Source: Ideonella sp. WA131b
GTDB lineage: Bacteria; Pseudomonadota; Gammaproteobacteria; Burkholderiales; Burkholderiaceae_C
DNA length: 64,000 nucleotides
NCBI GenBank assembly: GCA_023657425.1
Contig: JAGTJW010000002.1
Span: forward strand, 734,431 to 798,430
Direction of reading: 5' to 3'
Part shown: positions 36,062 to 44,994 of the stretch, piece after piece
Layout of the letters: each line of letters opens with the position of its first letter
Position numbering within the stretch: position 1 is the stretch's first letter
Made by a program: the position numbers and the translations under genes
Notes under the pieces: model-generated
What the model was told of the DNA's origin: nothing
Seen by the model: only the letters and a program-made list of their open reading frames with translations
Databases searched by the model: none

Positions 36062-36067
36062 TGGCCG

Positions 36068-36325
36068 CTGAACACGATCAACTGGCAGCCCAAGGCACTT
36101 CGCCAACTGCGCAAGATCGATGCTCACGCGGGGAAGCAGATCCGCACTGCGGTCAGCTCTGAACTTGTGGACCTCGCCTCAGCGAGGAACGTCAAAGCGC
36201 TTACGAACCACGAGTACGGATACAGGCTGCGCGTAGGCAACTAGCGGGTCTTCCTTGAGTTCGATGGTGCAGTCCGCATCGTGAGCATTGAAGAGGTCAG
36301 GAAGCGCGATGAACGCACGTACTGA
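36068..36325 (+). pseudogene. HigB/RelE-type toxin with an internal amber codon, cassette 3
   Basis: Read from a CTG at 36068, the frame gives NTINWQPKALRQLRKID, then GYRLRVGN, a TAG at 36242-36244, then RVFLEFDGAVRIVSIEEV and KRDERTY before its own stop. Family members usually read R-V-G-N-Y-R-V at the break, so TAC has become TAG. The start codon also appears to be CTG rather than ATG. As written, only the first 58 residues would be made. It overlaps the antitoxin gene by 17 bp. Confidence 0.75.
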
Positions 36326-36641
36326 GTTTCAGGTCATCGTAGGCCAGGACGGGAAGCCCGCCTTCGTAGTTGTTCCCTACGAGCAGTTCCGCCGCATGAA
36401 GGGCGGCTTCACGCATGGGACCGTGCCCAACGAGGTCGTGAACCTCTCGTTTGAGCGTGGCGTCTCCCCCATGGCAGCATGGCGCGAGCACTTTGGACTC
36501 ACCCAGGCCGAAGTTGCAGGCCGAATCGGCATCACGCAAGCCGCGTACGCACAGATGGAGCGAGTGAAGCAACCGCGCAAGGCAACCTTGGAGAAGGTTG
36601 CAACCGCTCTCGGACTCGAGGTCGAGCAACTCCGCTGGTGA
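36309..36641 (+). CDS. HTH (XRE-type) antitoxin, cassette 3
   Basis: 110 residues. An N-terminal QVIVGQDGKPAFVVVPYEQF strand pair precedes an XRE helix-turn-helix (FGLTQAEVAGRIGITQAAYAQMER). The pair order, toxin first then HTH antitoxin, is HigBA-like. It probably represses the promoter at 36034. The stop is followed by GCCTAAC, the beginning of a truncated attC. Confidence 0.82.
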   Translation: MNARTEFQVIVGQDGKPAFVVVPYEQFRRMKGGFTHGTVPNEVVNLSFERGVSPMAAWREHFGLTQAEVAGRIGITQAAYAQMERVKQPRKATLEKVATALGLEVEQLRW

Positions 36642-36649
36642 GCGGTGCT

Positions 36650-36668
36650 GCCTAACCCCTCCATGGCG
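36650..36668 (+). other. Truncated attC site 3
   Basis: GCCTAACCCCTCCATGGCG. The first 12 bases match the R''-L'' end of the other two attC sites, then the site stops and CRISPR repeat 2 begins. The remaining half needed for folding is missing. Confidence 0.6.
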
Positions 36669-36704
36669 TTGCGCGCCCTCTACGGGGCGCGCGTGGCTTG
36701 AAAC
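36668..36704 (+). CRISPR. CRISPR repeat 2 (type I-C-like)
   Basis: 35 of 37 positions match repeat 1 (differences at positions 3 and 30; it begins GTT instead of GTC). The cassette array ends at its first G. A further GTCGC...GCGTGG fragment begins at 36741, 36 nt after this repeat ends, and could be a degenerate third repeat. Confidence 0.78.
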
Positions 36705-36757
36705 ATCGCCTGATAGCCAGCGCCGCGCTAAGCTGAGGCGGTCGCTGCACCGCTGGC

Positions 36758-37378
36758 GTGGAGCCCGCCCTGCAAACCCTCACCACCGAAGACCTCGCCG
36801 GCCAGCCCGGCCGGCTGGTTGATGACGCGCGCAAAGGCCAGGCCAACATGGTGTTGTCCGGGGGGCTGCCACTGATGTTGACGGTGCCCCTGGGCAGCGA
36901 AGCCGGCTCGCCCAGGGCCCTGCTGGAGCTGGCCGTGGCGCTGTACGAGGCTGACTGCATCAGCCTGGGCCGTGCGGCAGAGGCGGCCGGCCTGCCCTAC
37001 GCACGCATGGTTGACGAGCTCGGGCAGCGCGGGATCGCCACCGTGCGCTACACGGCCCAAGAGCCCTCCAACCCAGGGCTGACCGGGCTTCAGGCCGCGT
37101 TTGCCCGCTCACGTTTCAGGTCGGCACCCGATGCGGCCGATCGCCCCTGCCCTACAGTGCCCCCATGCCCAAGCCCTACCGCCCCCACCGCCTCGCCACA
37201 TCCACCACCCTGCCGCTGCGCGGCTTGCAGCAGCACGTGCTGCAGTGGGGCAGCCCCGATCGGGCCCTGCCCGAGCGCCCGCCGCTGGTGCTGGTGCACG
37301 GCTGGATGGACGTGGCCGCGTCGTACCAGTTCGTCGTCGATGCGCTGGCGGCGGCCGAGGGTTTCGAGCGCTGGGTGA
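36758..37378 (+). CDS. UPF0175-like antitoxin with Phd-like N-terminus; C-terminus doubtful
   Basis: The first 100 or so residues are recognisable: TLTTEDLAGQPGRLVDDARKGQAN and LMLTVPLG resemble a Phd-like antitoxin, then RALLELAVALYEADCISLGRAAEAAGLPYARMVDEL is a UPF0175 domain ending IATVRYTAQE. The frame then continues for about 100 low-complexity residues that overlap the next gene from 37165, so the natural end was probably lost by a frameshift near 37065. No PIN toxin partner is present. The start is a GTG. Confidence 0.55.
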   Translation: MEPALQTLTTEDLAGQPGRLVDDARKGQANMVLSGGLPLMLTVPLGSEAGSPRALLELAVALYEADCISLGRAAEAAGLPYARMVDELGQRGIATVRYTAQEPSNPGLTGLQAAFARSRFRSAPDAADRPCPTVPPCPSPTAPTASPHPPPCRCAACSSTCCSGAAPIGPCPSARRWCWCTAGWTWPRRTSSSSMRWRRPRVSSAG

Positions 37379-38100
37379 TCGCGCCCGATTGGCGCGGCTT
37401 CGGCCGCAGCACGCCGCCACCGGGCACCGACAGCTACTGGTTCCCCGATTACCTGGCCGACCTGGATGCGCTGCTCGACGCGCTGGTGCCGGCCGGGCGC
37501 TACGGCCCAGTCGACCTCGCCGGCCACAGCATGGGCGGCAACGTGGTGATGGCCTATGCGGGGGTGCGCCCCGCACGGGTGCGCCGGCTGGTCAACCTCG
37601 AGGGCTTTGGCCTGCCGGCGACGAAGCCGCAGCAGGCGCCGAAGCGCCTGCTGCAGTGGCTTGACGAGCTCAAGGCGCCGCAGGCCCTGCGCAGCTACAC
37701 CAGCGTGGCCGAGGTGGCCGAGCGGCTGATGAAGAACAACCCGCTGCTCAGCCCCGACAAGGCCGCATGGCTGGCGCCGCACTGGAGCGAGCAGCGCGAA
37801 GACGGCCGCTGGCACATCCTGGGCGACCCCGCGCACAAGCGCGTGAACCCGGTGCTGTACCGCGTCGACGAGGTGCTCGAGACCTGGAAGTGCATCACCG
37901 CCCCGCTGCTGTGGGTGGAGGGCGACCGCACCGACGTGGCCAAGTGGTGGGGCCACCGCTACCCGAAGAGCGAGTTCGACACGCGCCTGGCGGTGGTGCC
38001 CACGCCGGTGACCAAGGCCGTGCTCAGCCCCGCCGGCCACATGCTGCACCACGACCAGCCCGAGGCCCTGGCCGCCGAACTCGCGGCGTTCCTGCGCTGA
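37165..38100 (+). CDS. Alpha/beta-hydrolase fold protein
   Basis: 311 residues. [21 protein letters not shown] gives the oxyanion [17 protein letters not shown] the nucleophile elbow with Ser, and [13 protein letters not shown] the catalytic His. Probably an esterase or hydrolase of unknown substrate in the cytoplasm. It lies 46 bp before prfB. Confidence 0.87.
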   Translation: MPKPYRPHRLATSTTLPLRGLQQHVLQWGSPDRALPERPPLVLVHGWMDVAASYQFVVDALAAAEGFERWVIAPDWRGFGRSTPPPGTDSYWFPDYLADLDALLDALVPAGRYGPVDLAGHSMGGNVVMAYAGVRPARVRRLVNLEGFGLPATKPQQAPKRLLQWLDELKAPQALRSYTSVAEVAERLMKNNPLLSPDKAAWLAPHWSEQREDGRWHILGDPAHKRVNPVLYRVDEVLETWKCITAPLLWVEGDRTDVAKWWGHRYPKSEFDTRLAVVPTPVTKAVLSPAGHMLHHDQPEALAAELAAFLR

Positions 38101-38146
38101 CCCTCCCCCCCGGGGCTGCGGCGGGGCCGCGTGCGAAAATTGCAGC

Positions 38147-39251
38147 ATGGACACCGAACAGATCAACGCCGTCGGCTCGCTGCTCGCCGACCTCAGCGCC
38201 CGCACCGAGCAGCTCCGGGGGTATCTTTGACTACGACCGCAAAGCCCTGCGGTTGAACGAAGTCAACGCCGCACTGGAGAACCCGGCGGTCTGGAACGAG
38301 CCCAAGCGCGCCCAGGAGCTCGGCAAGGAGAAGAAGGCACTGGAGACCGTGGTCGAGACCATCGACCACCTCAAGCGCAGCCTCGCCGACAACTCCGAGC
38401 TCTTCGAGATGAGCAAGGAAGAAGGCGACGAGGCCGGCATGCGCGCCATGCTGGCCGAGGCCGAAGCGCTGCGCGAGACGGTGGAGCAGCTCGAGTTCCG
38501 CCGCATGTTCAGCAACCCGGCCGACCCCGGCAACTGCTTCGTCGACATCCAGGCCGGCGCCGGCGGCACCGAGGCCATGGACTGGGCGCAGATGCTGCTG
38601 CGGCAGTACCTGAAGTACTGCGAGCGCAAGGGCTTCACCGCCACCGTCGAGGACGAGACCCCGGGCGACGTGGCCGGCATCAAGAGCGCCACCATCAAGG
38701 TGGAGGGCGACCACGCCTTCGGCCACCTGCGCACCGAGACCGGCGTGCACCGCCTGGTGCGCAAGAGCCCCTTCGACAGCTCGGGCGGCCGCCATACCAG
38801 CTTTGCCAGCCTGTTCGTCTACCCGGAGATCGACGACTCCATCGAGATCGAGATCAACCCGGCCGACGTGCGCACCGACACCTTCCGCGCCAGCGGCGCC
38901 GGCGGCCAGCACATCAACAAGACCGACTCGGCGGTGCGCCTGACGCACATCCCCACCGGCATCGTCGTGCAGTGCCAGGACGGCCGCAGCCAGCACAGCA
39001 ACCGCGACGTCGCCTGGAAGCGCCTGCGCAGCCGCCTGTACGACCACGAGATGCGCAAGCGGCTTGAAGAGCAGCAGAAGCTCGAGGACACCAAGACCGA
39101 CGTCGGCTGGGGCCACCAGATCCGCAGTTACGTGCTCGACCAGAGCCGCATCAAGGATCTGCGCACCAGCGTCGAGATCAGCAATACCCAGAAGGTGCTC
39201 GACGGGGATCTCGATCCCTTCATCGTGGCCAGCTTGAAGCAGGGTCTTTGA
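38147..39251 (+). CDS. prfB: Peptide chain release factor 2, programmed +1 frameshift
   Basis: Frame one encodes 27 residues ending LRGYL and meets TGA at 38228. Shifting +1 after CTT continues [11 protein letters not shown] to a total of 367 residues, normal for RF2. The recoding signal is CGGGGGTATCTTTGAC: an internal Shine-Dalgarno-like G-run and the slippery CTT-TGA-C. The SPF anticodon-like tripeptide and the GGQ motif ([11 protein letters not shown]) are present. RF2 terminates at UGA and UAA and controls its own level through this UGA. Confidence 0.96.
38215..38231 (+). promoter_or_regulatory. prfB programmed frameshift site
   Basis: A G-run 3 nt before CTT-TGA-C. The in-frame UGA at 38228 is read past by +1 slippage of the peptidyl-tRNA when RF2 is scarce. 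Confidence 0.93.
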
Positions 39252-39297
39252 GCGGCGGCGCCGCCACCCGACAACGAGAACCCCGGAGACCCCGCCC

Positions 39298-42000
39298 ATG
39301 CGCGAAGGCACGAAGACCCTGGTGCGGCGCGAGGCCTACACGGCCCCCGCCTATTTCATCAAGACGGTCGAGCTCACGTTCGACCTCGACCCGGCCAAGA
39401 CCATCGTCTCCAGCCGCCTGCGCATCGAGCGCAACACGGCGATGGAGCGCCAGCCCTTGCGGCTGCACGGCGAGGGCCTGACGCTGCTGCGTGTGCTGGC
39501 CGACGGCGCCAGCGTGAGCTTCCGCCATGAGCCCGAGGGTTCGGGTGGCGACCTCGTCATCGACAACCCGCCCGAGTCGGACGCCTTCACGCTGGAGATC
39601 CGCAACACCTGCAGCCCCGAGAAGAACTCTGAGCTCTTGGGCCTGTACACCAGCGGCTCGCCCGCGATGTTCTGCACGCAGTGCGAGGCCGAGGGCTTCC
39701 GCCGCATCACCTGGTTCCTCGACCGGCCCGACGTGATGGCGGTCTACACCGTCACGCTGCGCGCCGACAAGGCGCGCTTCCCGGTGCTGCTGAGCAACGG
39801 CAACCTCGTCGAGCAGGGCGATCTCGACAAGGGCCGCCACTTTGCGAAGTGGCACGACCCCTTCCCCAAGCCCAGCTACCTGTTCGCCCTGGTGGCCGGC
39901 CGCCTGGTGGCCCGCGAGCAGCGCGTGCGCACCCGCGCCGGCAAGGACCACCTGCTGCAGGTCTACGTGCGCCCGGGCGACCTCGAGAAGACCGAGCACA
40001 CCCTGCGCTCGCTGGTGGCCAGCCTGGTGTGGGACGAGGCGCGCTTCGGGCTGCCGCTGGATCTGGAGCGCTACATGATCGTGGCGGTGGAGGACTACAA
40101 CTCCGGCGCCATGGAGAACAAGGGCCTGAACGTCTTCAACACCAAGTTCGTGCTGGCCAGTGCGGCCACCGCCACCGACGCGGATTACGGCTTCATCGAA
40201 AGCATCGTCGCGCACGAGTACTTCCACAACTGGACGGGCAACCGCATCACCTGCCGCGACTGGTTCCAGCTGAGCCTGAAGGAGGGCCTGACGGTCTTCC
40301 GCGACCAGGAGTTCAGCATGGACATGGCCGGCAGCGCCAGCGCCCGCGCCGTCAAGCGCATCGACGATGTGGTGCGGCTGCGCGCCAGCCAGTTCCCCGA
40401 GGACGCCGGCCCCATGGCGCACCCCGTGCGGCCCGACAGCTACGTCGAGATCAGCAATTTCTACACCCCCACCGTCTACGAGAAGGGCGCCGAGCTCGTG
40501 CGCATGATGCAGACGCTGGTGGGCCGCGACGGCTTCCGCCGCGGCATGGACCTGTACTTCCAGCGCCACGACGGCCAGGCCGTCACCTGCGACGACTTTG
40601 CACAGGCCATCGCCGACGCCAACCCCGGCAGTGCGCTGGCCACGCGGCTGCAGGCCTTCAAGCGCTGGTACGCGCAGGCCGGCACGCCGAAGCTGGCCGC
40701 CCGCGGCGCCTACGACGCCGCCACCCAGCGCTACACCCTCACGCTGCGCCAGAGCGCCGAGCCCTCGCCGGGCCAGGCCAGCAAGCTGCCCTTCGTGATG
40801 CCGGTGCAGGTGGCGCTGCTGGGCACCGACGGCCACGAACTCGCGCCCGAGCGGCTGCTGGTGCTGGACGAGGCCGAGCAGGCGTTTGTCTTCGAGGGCG
40901 TGGCCTCTGCGCCCGTGCCCAGCCTGCTGCGCGGCTTCTCGGCCCCGGTGCGGCTGGAAGACGGCCTGACGGACGCCGAGCGCCAGGTGCTGCTGGCCCA
41001 CGACACCGACCCCTTCAACCGCTGGGAAGCGGCGCAGCAGCTCATGGTCGAGCGGCTGCTCGCCGCCGTCACGCACGGCCATGAGCCGGTGCTCGACGAC
41101 GCCCTGGCCGACGCGCTGGCGGCGGTGCTGTCGCATCCCACGCTCGACCCGGCCTTCAAGACGCTCGTCCTCACGCCGCCCAGCGAGACCTACCTCGCCG
41201 AGCAGCTTGCCGCCAACGACCCCCAGCGCATCCACACCGTGCGCGAGCAGTGGCGGCTGCTGTTGGCGACACGTCTGCACGACGCCTGGCAAGCGGCCTG
41301 GGCCGGCAACCAGGTGACCGAGGGCTATGCGCCCACGCACCACCAGGCCGGCCGCCGCGCGCTGGCCAACCTGGCGCTGGCCATGCTCACGCTGCATGCC
41401 GTGCGCACAGGAGATGCCGTTCAGCAGGGCCGCACCTACCAGCGCTTCAAGGATGCCGCCAACATGACCGATCGCGTCGGCGCGCTGCAGGCCCTGCTGC
41501 AATCGCACTCGCTGCTGGCCGACGCCGCGCTGCAGCGCTTCCACGCGCTGGCACATGGCGACGCGCTGGTGCTCGACAAGTGGTTCTCGATGCAGGCCCT
41601 GGCGCCCGAGCCGGTGCCGGGCGTGCACGAGTCCGCGCCGGGCGCGGCGGTACCGGGCAGCGTGTTCGCGCGCTTCAAGACCCTGCTGCAGCACCGCGAC
41701 TTCACGCTCAAGAACCCCAACCGCGCGCGCAGCCTGATGGGCATCTTCGCGGTCAACCCCGCGGCGGTGCACCGGTCTGATGCCGCTGGCGTGGTGCTGT
41801 GGGCCGAGAAGATCCTCGAGGTCGACGCGCTCAATCCGCAGCTGGCCGCCCGCATGGCCCGCGCCATGGAGCGCTGGGCGCGCCTGGCCGAGCCCTACCG
41901 CAGCGCCGCCCGCGAGGCGATCTCGCGCGTGGCCGTACGGGCCGACCTCAGCGACGACCTGCGCGAGGTCGTCAACCGCGCCCTGGAGCCGGGCGCATGA
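39298..42000 (+). CDS. pepN: Aminopeptidase N
   Basis: 900 residues. M1 metallopeptidase: the substrate-binding GAMEN motif near 270 and the zinc motif HEYFH at about 305 with the downstream Glu in [13 protein letters not shown]. The four-domain length matches PepN. It removes N-terminal residues from peptides in the cytoplasm. Its stop overlaps the fbp start (ATGA), so the two are coupled. Confidence 0.96.
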   Translation: MREGTKTLVRREAYTAPAYFIKTVELTFDLDPAKTIVSSRLRIERNTAMERQPLRLHGEGLTLLRVLADGASVSFRHEPEGSGGDLVIDNPPESDAFTLEIRNTCSPEKNSELLGLYTSGSPAMFCTQCEAEGFRRITWFLDRPDVMAVYTVTLRADKARFPVLLSNGNLVEQGDLDKGRHFAKWHDPFPKPSYLFALVAGRLVAREQRVRTRAGKDHLLQVYVRPGDLEKTEHTLRSLVASLVWDEARFGLPLDLERYMIVAVEDYNSGAMENKGLNVFNTKFVLASAATATDADYGFIESIVAHEYFHNWTGNRITCRDWFQLSLKEGLTVFRDQEFSMDMAGSASARAVKRIDDVVRLRASQFPEDAGPMAHPVRPDSYVEISNFYTPTVYEKGAELVRMMQTLVGRDGFRRGMDLYFQRHDGQAVTCDDFAQAIADANPGSALATRLQAFKRWYAQAGTPKLAARGAYDAATQRYTLTLRQSAEPSPGQASKLPFVMPVQVALLGTDGHELAPERLLVLDEAEQAFVFEGVASAPVPSLLRGFSAPVRLEDGLTDAERQVLLAHDTDPFNRWEAAQQLMVERLLAAVTHGHEPVLDDALADALAAVLSHPTLDPAFKTLVLTPPSETYLAEQLAANDPQRIHTVREQWRLLLATRLHDAWQAAWAGNQVTEGYAPTHHQAGRRALANLALAMLTLHAVRTGDAVQQGRTYQRFKDAANMTDRVGALQALLQSHSLLADAALQRFHALAHGDALVLDKWFSMQALAPEPVPGVHESAPGAAVPGSVFARFKTLLQHRDFTLKNPNRARSLMGIFAVNPAAVHRSDAAGVVLWAEKILEVDALNPQLAARMARAMERWARLAEPYRSAAREAISRVAVRADLSDDLREVVNRALEPGA

Positions 42001-43010
42001 ACGGCCCCCGCCGCATCAGCCTGACGCAGTACCTCGTCGAGCAGCAGCGCGAGCATGGGCGCATCCCGGGCGAGCTGCGCCTGCTCATCGAGGTCGTGGC
42101 ACGCGCCTGCAAGCGCATCGCCATTGCCGTGAACAAAGGCGCGCTGGGCGACGTGCTCGGCAGCACCGACCAGAGCAACGTGCAGGGCGAGATCGTCAAG
42201 AAGCTCGACCTCATCGCCAACGAGGTGCTGATCGAGGCCAACGAGTGGGGCGGCCACCTCGCGGCCATGGCCAGCGAGGAGATGGACTCCATCCACGTTG
42301 TGCCCAACCGCTACCCTCAGGGCGAGTACCTGCTGCTGTTCGACCCGCTCGACGGCTCCAGCAACATCGACGTCAACGTCAGCATCGGCACCATCTTCAG
42401 CGTGCTGCGCAAGGTGGGCCACACGCGCGGCGTGTCCGAAGAAGACTTCCTGCAGCCGGGCAAGCACCAGGCGGCGGCCGGCTACTGCGTCTACGGCCCG
42501 CAGACCACGCTGGTGCTGACGCTGGGCAACGGTGTGGCCATGTTCACGCTCGACCGCGAGACCGGCTCCTGGGTGCTCACCGCCACCGAGGTGCGCATCC
42601 CCGAGGAGACGAAGGAGTTCGCGATCAACATGTCGAACCAGCGCCACTGGGCCGAGCCCGTCACGCGCTACATCGGCGAGTGTCTGCAGGGCAAGGACGG
42701 CCCGCGCGGCAAGGACTTCAACATGCGCTGGGTGGCCAGCATGGTGGCCGACGTGCACCGCATCCTCACCCGCGGGGGTGTCTTCCTGTACCCCTGGGAC
42801 CAGCGTGAGCCCGACAAGCCCGGCAAGCTGCGCCTGATGTACGAGGCCAACCCGATGGCCTTCATCGTCGAGCAGGCCGGCGGCCTGGCCACCAACGGCC
42901 ACGAGCGCATTCTCGACATCGTGCCGGCCAAGCTGCATCAGCGCGTGAGCGTGATGCTGGGCTCGGCGGCCGAGGTGCGGCGCGTCACCGAGTACCACCT
43001 CGGCAGCTGA
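41997..43010 (+). CDS. fbp: Class I fructose-1,6-bisphosphatase
   Basis: 337 residues. [23 protein letters not shown] is the metal-binding signature, preceded by [18 protein letters not shown] and GGVFLYPWD are typical of the class I family. It dephosphorylates fructose-1,6-bisphosphate in gluconeogenesis (and in the Calvin cycle where present). The start ATG overlaps the pepN stop by 3 bp. Confidence 0.95.
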   Translation: MNGPRRISLTQYLVEQQREHGRIPGELRLLIEVVARACKRIAIAVNKGALGDVLGSTDQSNVQGEIVKKLDLIANEVLIEANEWGGHLAAMASEEMDSIHVVPNRYPQGEYLLLFDPLDGSSNIDVNVSIGTIFSVLRKVGHTRGVSEEDFLQPGKHQAAAGYCVYGPQTTLVLTLGNGVAMFTLDRETGSWVLTATEVRIPEETKEFAINMSNQRHWAEPVTRYIGECLQGKDGPRGKDFNMRWVASMVADVHRILTRGGVFLYPWDQREPDKPGKLRLMYEANPMAFIVEQAGGLATNGHERILDIVPAKLHQRVSVMLGSAAEVRRVTEYHLGS

Positions 43011-43041
43011 TGCCGGGGGGCCAGCCCTTTACGATGCCGCG

Positions 43042-43404
43042 ATGGCAACACCGATCCGGCTCTACGGCATCCCGAACTGCGACACGGTGAAGAAGGCGCG
43101 CGCCTGGCTGCAGGCCCGCGGCGAGGCGCACGAGTTCGTCGACTTCAAGAAGGCGCCGCCCGACGCAGCCTTGCTCGCCCTCTGGGCCCGGGCGCTGGGC
43201 AGGGAGCGCCTGCTCAACCGCAAGGGCAGCACCTGGCGCGCGCTGGCCACTGCCGCGCAGGCCGCAGCCGCCACCGAGGAGGGCGCCATCGCGCTCATGG
43301 CGGCGCAGCCCAGCGTCATCAAGCGCCCGGTGGTGCAGTGGCCGGGCGGCGCGCTGAGCGTGGGTTTTGACGAGGCGGATTGGTCAGCGCGCCTGGGCGG
43401 CTGA
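43042..43404 (+). CDS. ArsC-family (YffB/Spx-like) reductase
   Basis: 120 residues: LYGIPNCDTVKKARAWL carries a single active-site Cys, and VIKRPVVQWPGG the conserved KRP. This is the YffB branch of the ArsC fold, a glutathione-linked thiol reductase of uncertain substrate. It is near an arsenate-resistance operon but on the opposite strand, and its assignment as arsenate reductase is not supported. Confidence 0.87.
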   Translation: MATPIRLYGIPNCDTVKKARAWLQARGEAHEFVDFKKAPPDAALLALWARALGRERLLNRKGSTWRALATAAQAAAATEEGAIALMAAQPSVIKRPVVQWPGGALSVGFDEADWSARLGG

Positions 43405-43426
43405 GGGCGGCTGACGTGACGGCGGC

Positions 43427-43756
43427 TCAGCAGCGCCCGCGGCCGGCGCTCAGGCCACCCTGCCCGCAGTCAAGCCCCTGGCAGCAGTGGTCGGTGAGGT
43501 AGCCCAGCAGCGCGGTCATGCGCGGCATGTCGGGCCGGTAGACGAGGTGGCGGCCGTCACGCTTCAGCGTCAGCAGCCCGGCGCGCGCCAGCTCCTTCAG
43601 GTGGAACGAGAGCGTCGAGCCCGGCACGCCCAGCAGGGCCGCCAGCGCGCCCGGTGTCAGCCCCTGCGGCGCGGCGCCCACCAGCGCGCGGAACACGCGC
43701 AGACGCTGCGTCTGTGCCAGCGCCGCCAGCGCGACGACCGCGTCGGCTTCATCCAT
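43427..43756 (-). CDS. arsR: ArsR-family transcriptional repressor
   Basis: 109 residues of winged helix: ALAQTQRLRVFRALVGAAPQG, LAALLGVPGSTLSFHLKELARAGL, RDGRHLVYRPD. The C-terminal cysteines in HCCQGLDC are placed to bind arsenite, as in ArsR forms with C-terminal metal sites. It overlaps the end of arsJ by 8 bp and would autoregulate from the operator at 46061. Confidence 0.88.
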   Translation of the reverse strand: MDEADAVVALAALAQTQRLRVFRALVGAAPQGLTPGALAALLGVPGSTLSFHLKELARAGLLTLKRDGRHLVYRPDMPRMTALLGYLTDHCCQGLDCGQGGLSAGRGRC

Positions 43757-44981
43757 GCTGCGCGCTCCCCTCAAGGGCGCGCTGCCTTGGCAGCGCCAGC
43801 GTGGCCCCCCAGCACAACGCCAGCATCACCGCCGAACCCACCAGCGCGCCGACGATGCCGCCCCACTGCACCAGCAGGCCCGACAGCAGCGTGCCGATGA
43901 AGCGGCCCAGCGCGTTGGCAGCGTAGTAGAAGCCCACGTCCTCGGCCGCCTTCTCGCTGCCGGCGTAGGCCAGCACGAGGTAGCTGTGCACCGAGGAGTT
44001 GATGGCAAAGGCCACGCCGAAGACCGCCAGGCCGCCCACGACGATCCACACCTGCGGCTGCGCCCCTGCCAGCACCAGCCCGGCCAGCGCCGCCGGCACC
44101 AGCGCCAGCAGCGCGGACCACAGTCGCGCGGCCGGCACCTCGGACGAGAGGCCGTCGTCGCTGCGCCTCACCAGCGCGGGCGCCGCGGCCTGCACGGCGC
44201 CGTAGCCGATGGTCCACAGCGCGAGGAAGCTGCCGATCATCGTGAAGGTCCAGCCCGCGCCATAAAGAAACACCGGCACGCCGACGACGAACCACACGTC
44301 GCGCGCGCCAAACAGGAACACCCGCGCCGCGGCCAGCGCGTTGATGCCCGGGTTCTTGGCGAACAGCTCCTTCGCGCTCTTCGAGGCCTTGGCCTTGCCC
44401 ATGAGCCGCGGCACGAAGGCCAGCACGCCCACGAGCACCAGCGCCAGCGCCGCCGCCATGGCCCACAGCGCGGCCTGGAAGCCCAGCACCTGCATCAGCA
44501 CGCCGCCCAGGAAGAAGCCCACGCCCTTCATCGCGTTCTTGCTGCCGGTGAAGAAGGCCACCCACTTGAAGAGGCGCCCCGAGGCGTTGCCCGCCGTCAG
44601 CTTGATGGCGGATTTGCTGGCGGTCTTGGTGAGGTCCTTCGCGACGCCGCACACGCCCTGCGCCAGCACCACCCAAGCCACACTCGCCGCCGCCGTCCAA
44701 CCCGGCGACAGCGCCGACAGCAGCAGGAAGCCCGTGATCTGCGAGGCCAGCCCCACCGCCAGCATGCGCGCGATGCCGAAGCGCGTGGCCAGCCAGCCGC
44801 CCACGAGGTTGGCCACGATGCCGGCGGCCTCGTACAGCAAGAACAGGAAGGCCAGCGTGAACGGGGAGTAGCCCAGCTGGTGGAAGTGCAGCAGCACCAG
44901 CATGCGCAGCGCGCCGTCGCTGAGCGTGAAGCCCCAGTAGGCCGCCGTGACGATGGCGTAGTCGCGCGTGCCGGTGTTCAC
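43749..44981 (-). CDS. arsJ: Organoarsenical efflux MFS transporter ArsJ
   Basis: 410 residues with about 11-12 membrane helices; MFS layout. TAAYWGFTLSDGALRMLVLLHF at the start and the KDLTKTASKSAIK loop are typical of ArsJ. It exports 1-arseno-3-phosphoglycerate, made when GAPDH uses arsenate in place of phosphate. The adjacent GAPDH gene (13 bp upstream) and arsR make the assignment firm. Confidence 0.9.
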   Translation of the reverse strand: MNTGTRDYAIVTAAYWGFTLSDGALRMLVLLHFHQLGYSPFTLAFLFLLYEAAGIVANLVGGWLATRFGIARMLAVGLASQITGFLLLSALSPGWTAAASVAWVVLAQGVCGVAKDLTKTASKSAIKLTAGNASGRLFKWVAFFTGSKNAMKGVGFFLGGVLMQVLGFQAALWAMAAALALVLVGVLAFVPRLMGKAKASKSAKELFAKNPGINALAAARVFLFGARDVWFVVGVPVFLYGAGWTFTMIGSFLALWTIGYGAVQAAAPALVRRSDDGLSSEVPAARLWSALLALVPAALAGLVLAGAQPQVWIVVGGLAVFGVAFAINSSVHSYLVLAYAGSEKAAEDVGFYYAANALGRFIGTLLSGLLVQWGGIVGALVGSAVMLALCWGATLALPRQRALEGSAQHG

Positions 44982-44994
44982 GGGCGCGCTCCGC

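Larger units (their letters stand above)
34420..36668 (+). mobile_element. Integron gene-cassette array (three cassettes, no integrase)
   Basis: The array begins at G^TTGGGC (34419/34420) and ends at G36668^TT, the crossover pattern of integron cassettes. Two attC-like sites (35209-35286, 35879-36003) and the start of a third (GCCTAACCCCTC from 36650) separate three cassettes: a nitrilase-family gene, an antitoxin/toxin pair and a HigBA-like pair. All genes are on the plus strand. The sequence is visibly less G+C-rich than the chromosome, and each cassette ends within a few bases of its attC. No intI is seen; this is a cluster of attC sites lacking an integrase. Confidence 0.75.

Noticed and set aside
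34355..36704. Functional CRISPR array
   Set aside because: Only two full repeats, no leader, no cas1, cas2 or effector genes; a remnant at best.
38147..38230. A separate 27-residue gene before prfB
   Set aside because: It is the zero-frame part of RF2 ahead of the programmed frameshift.
43042..43404. Arsenate reductase of the ars operon
   Set aside because: It is on the opposite strand and belongs to the YffB branch of the ArsC fold, so proximity to arsJ is not enough to assign that role.
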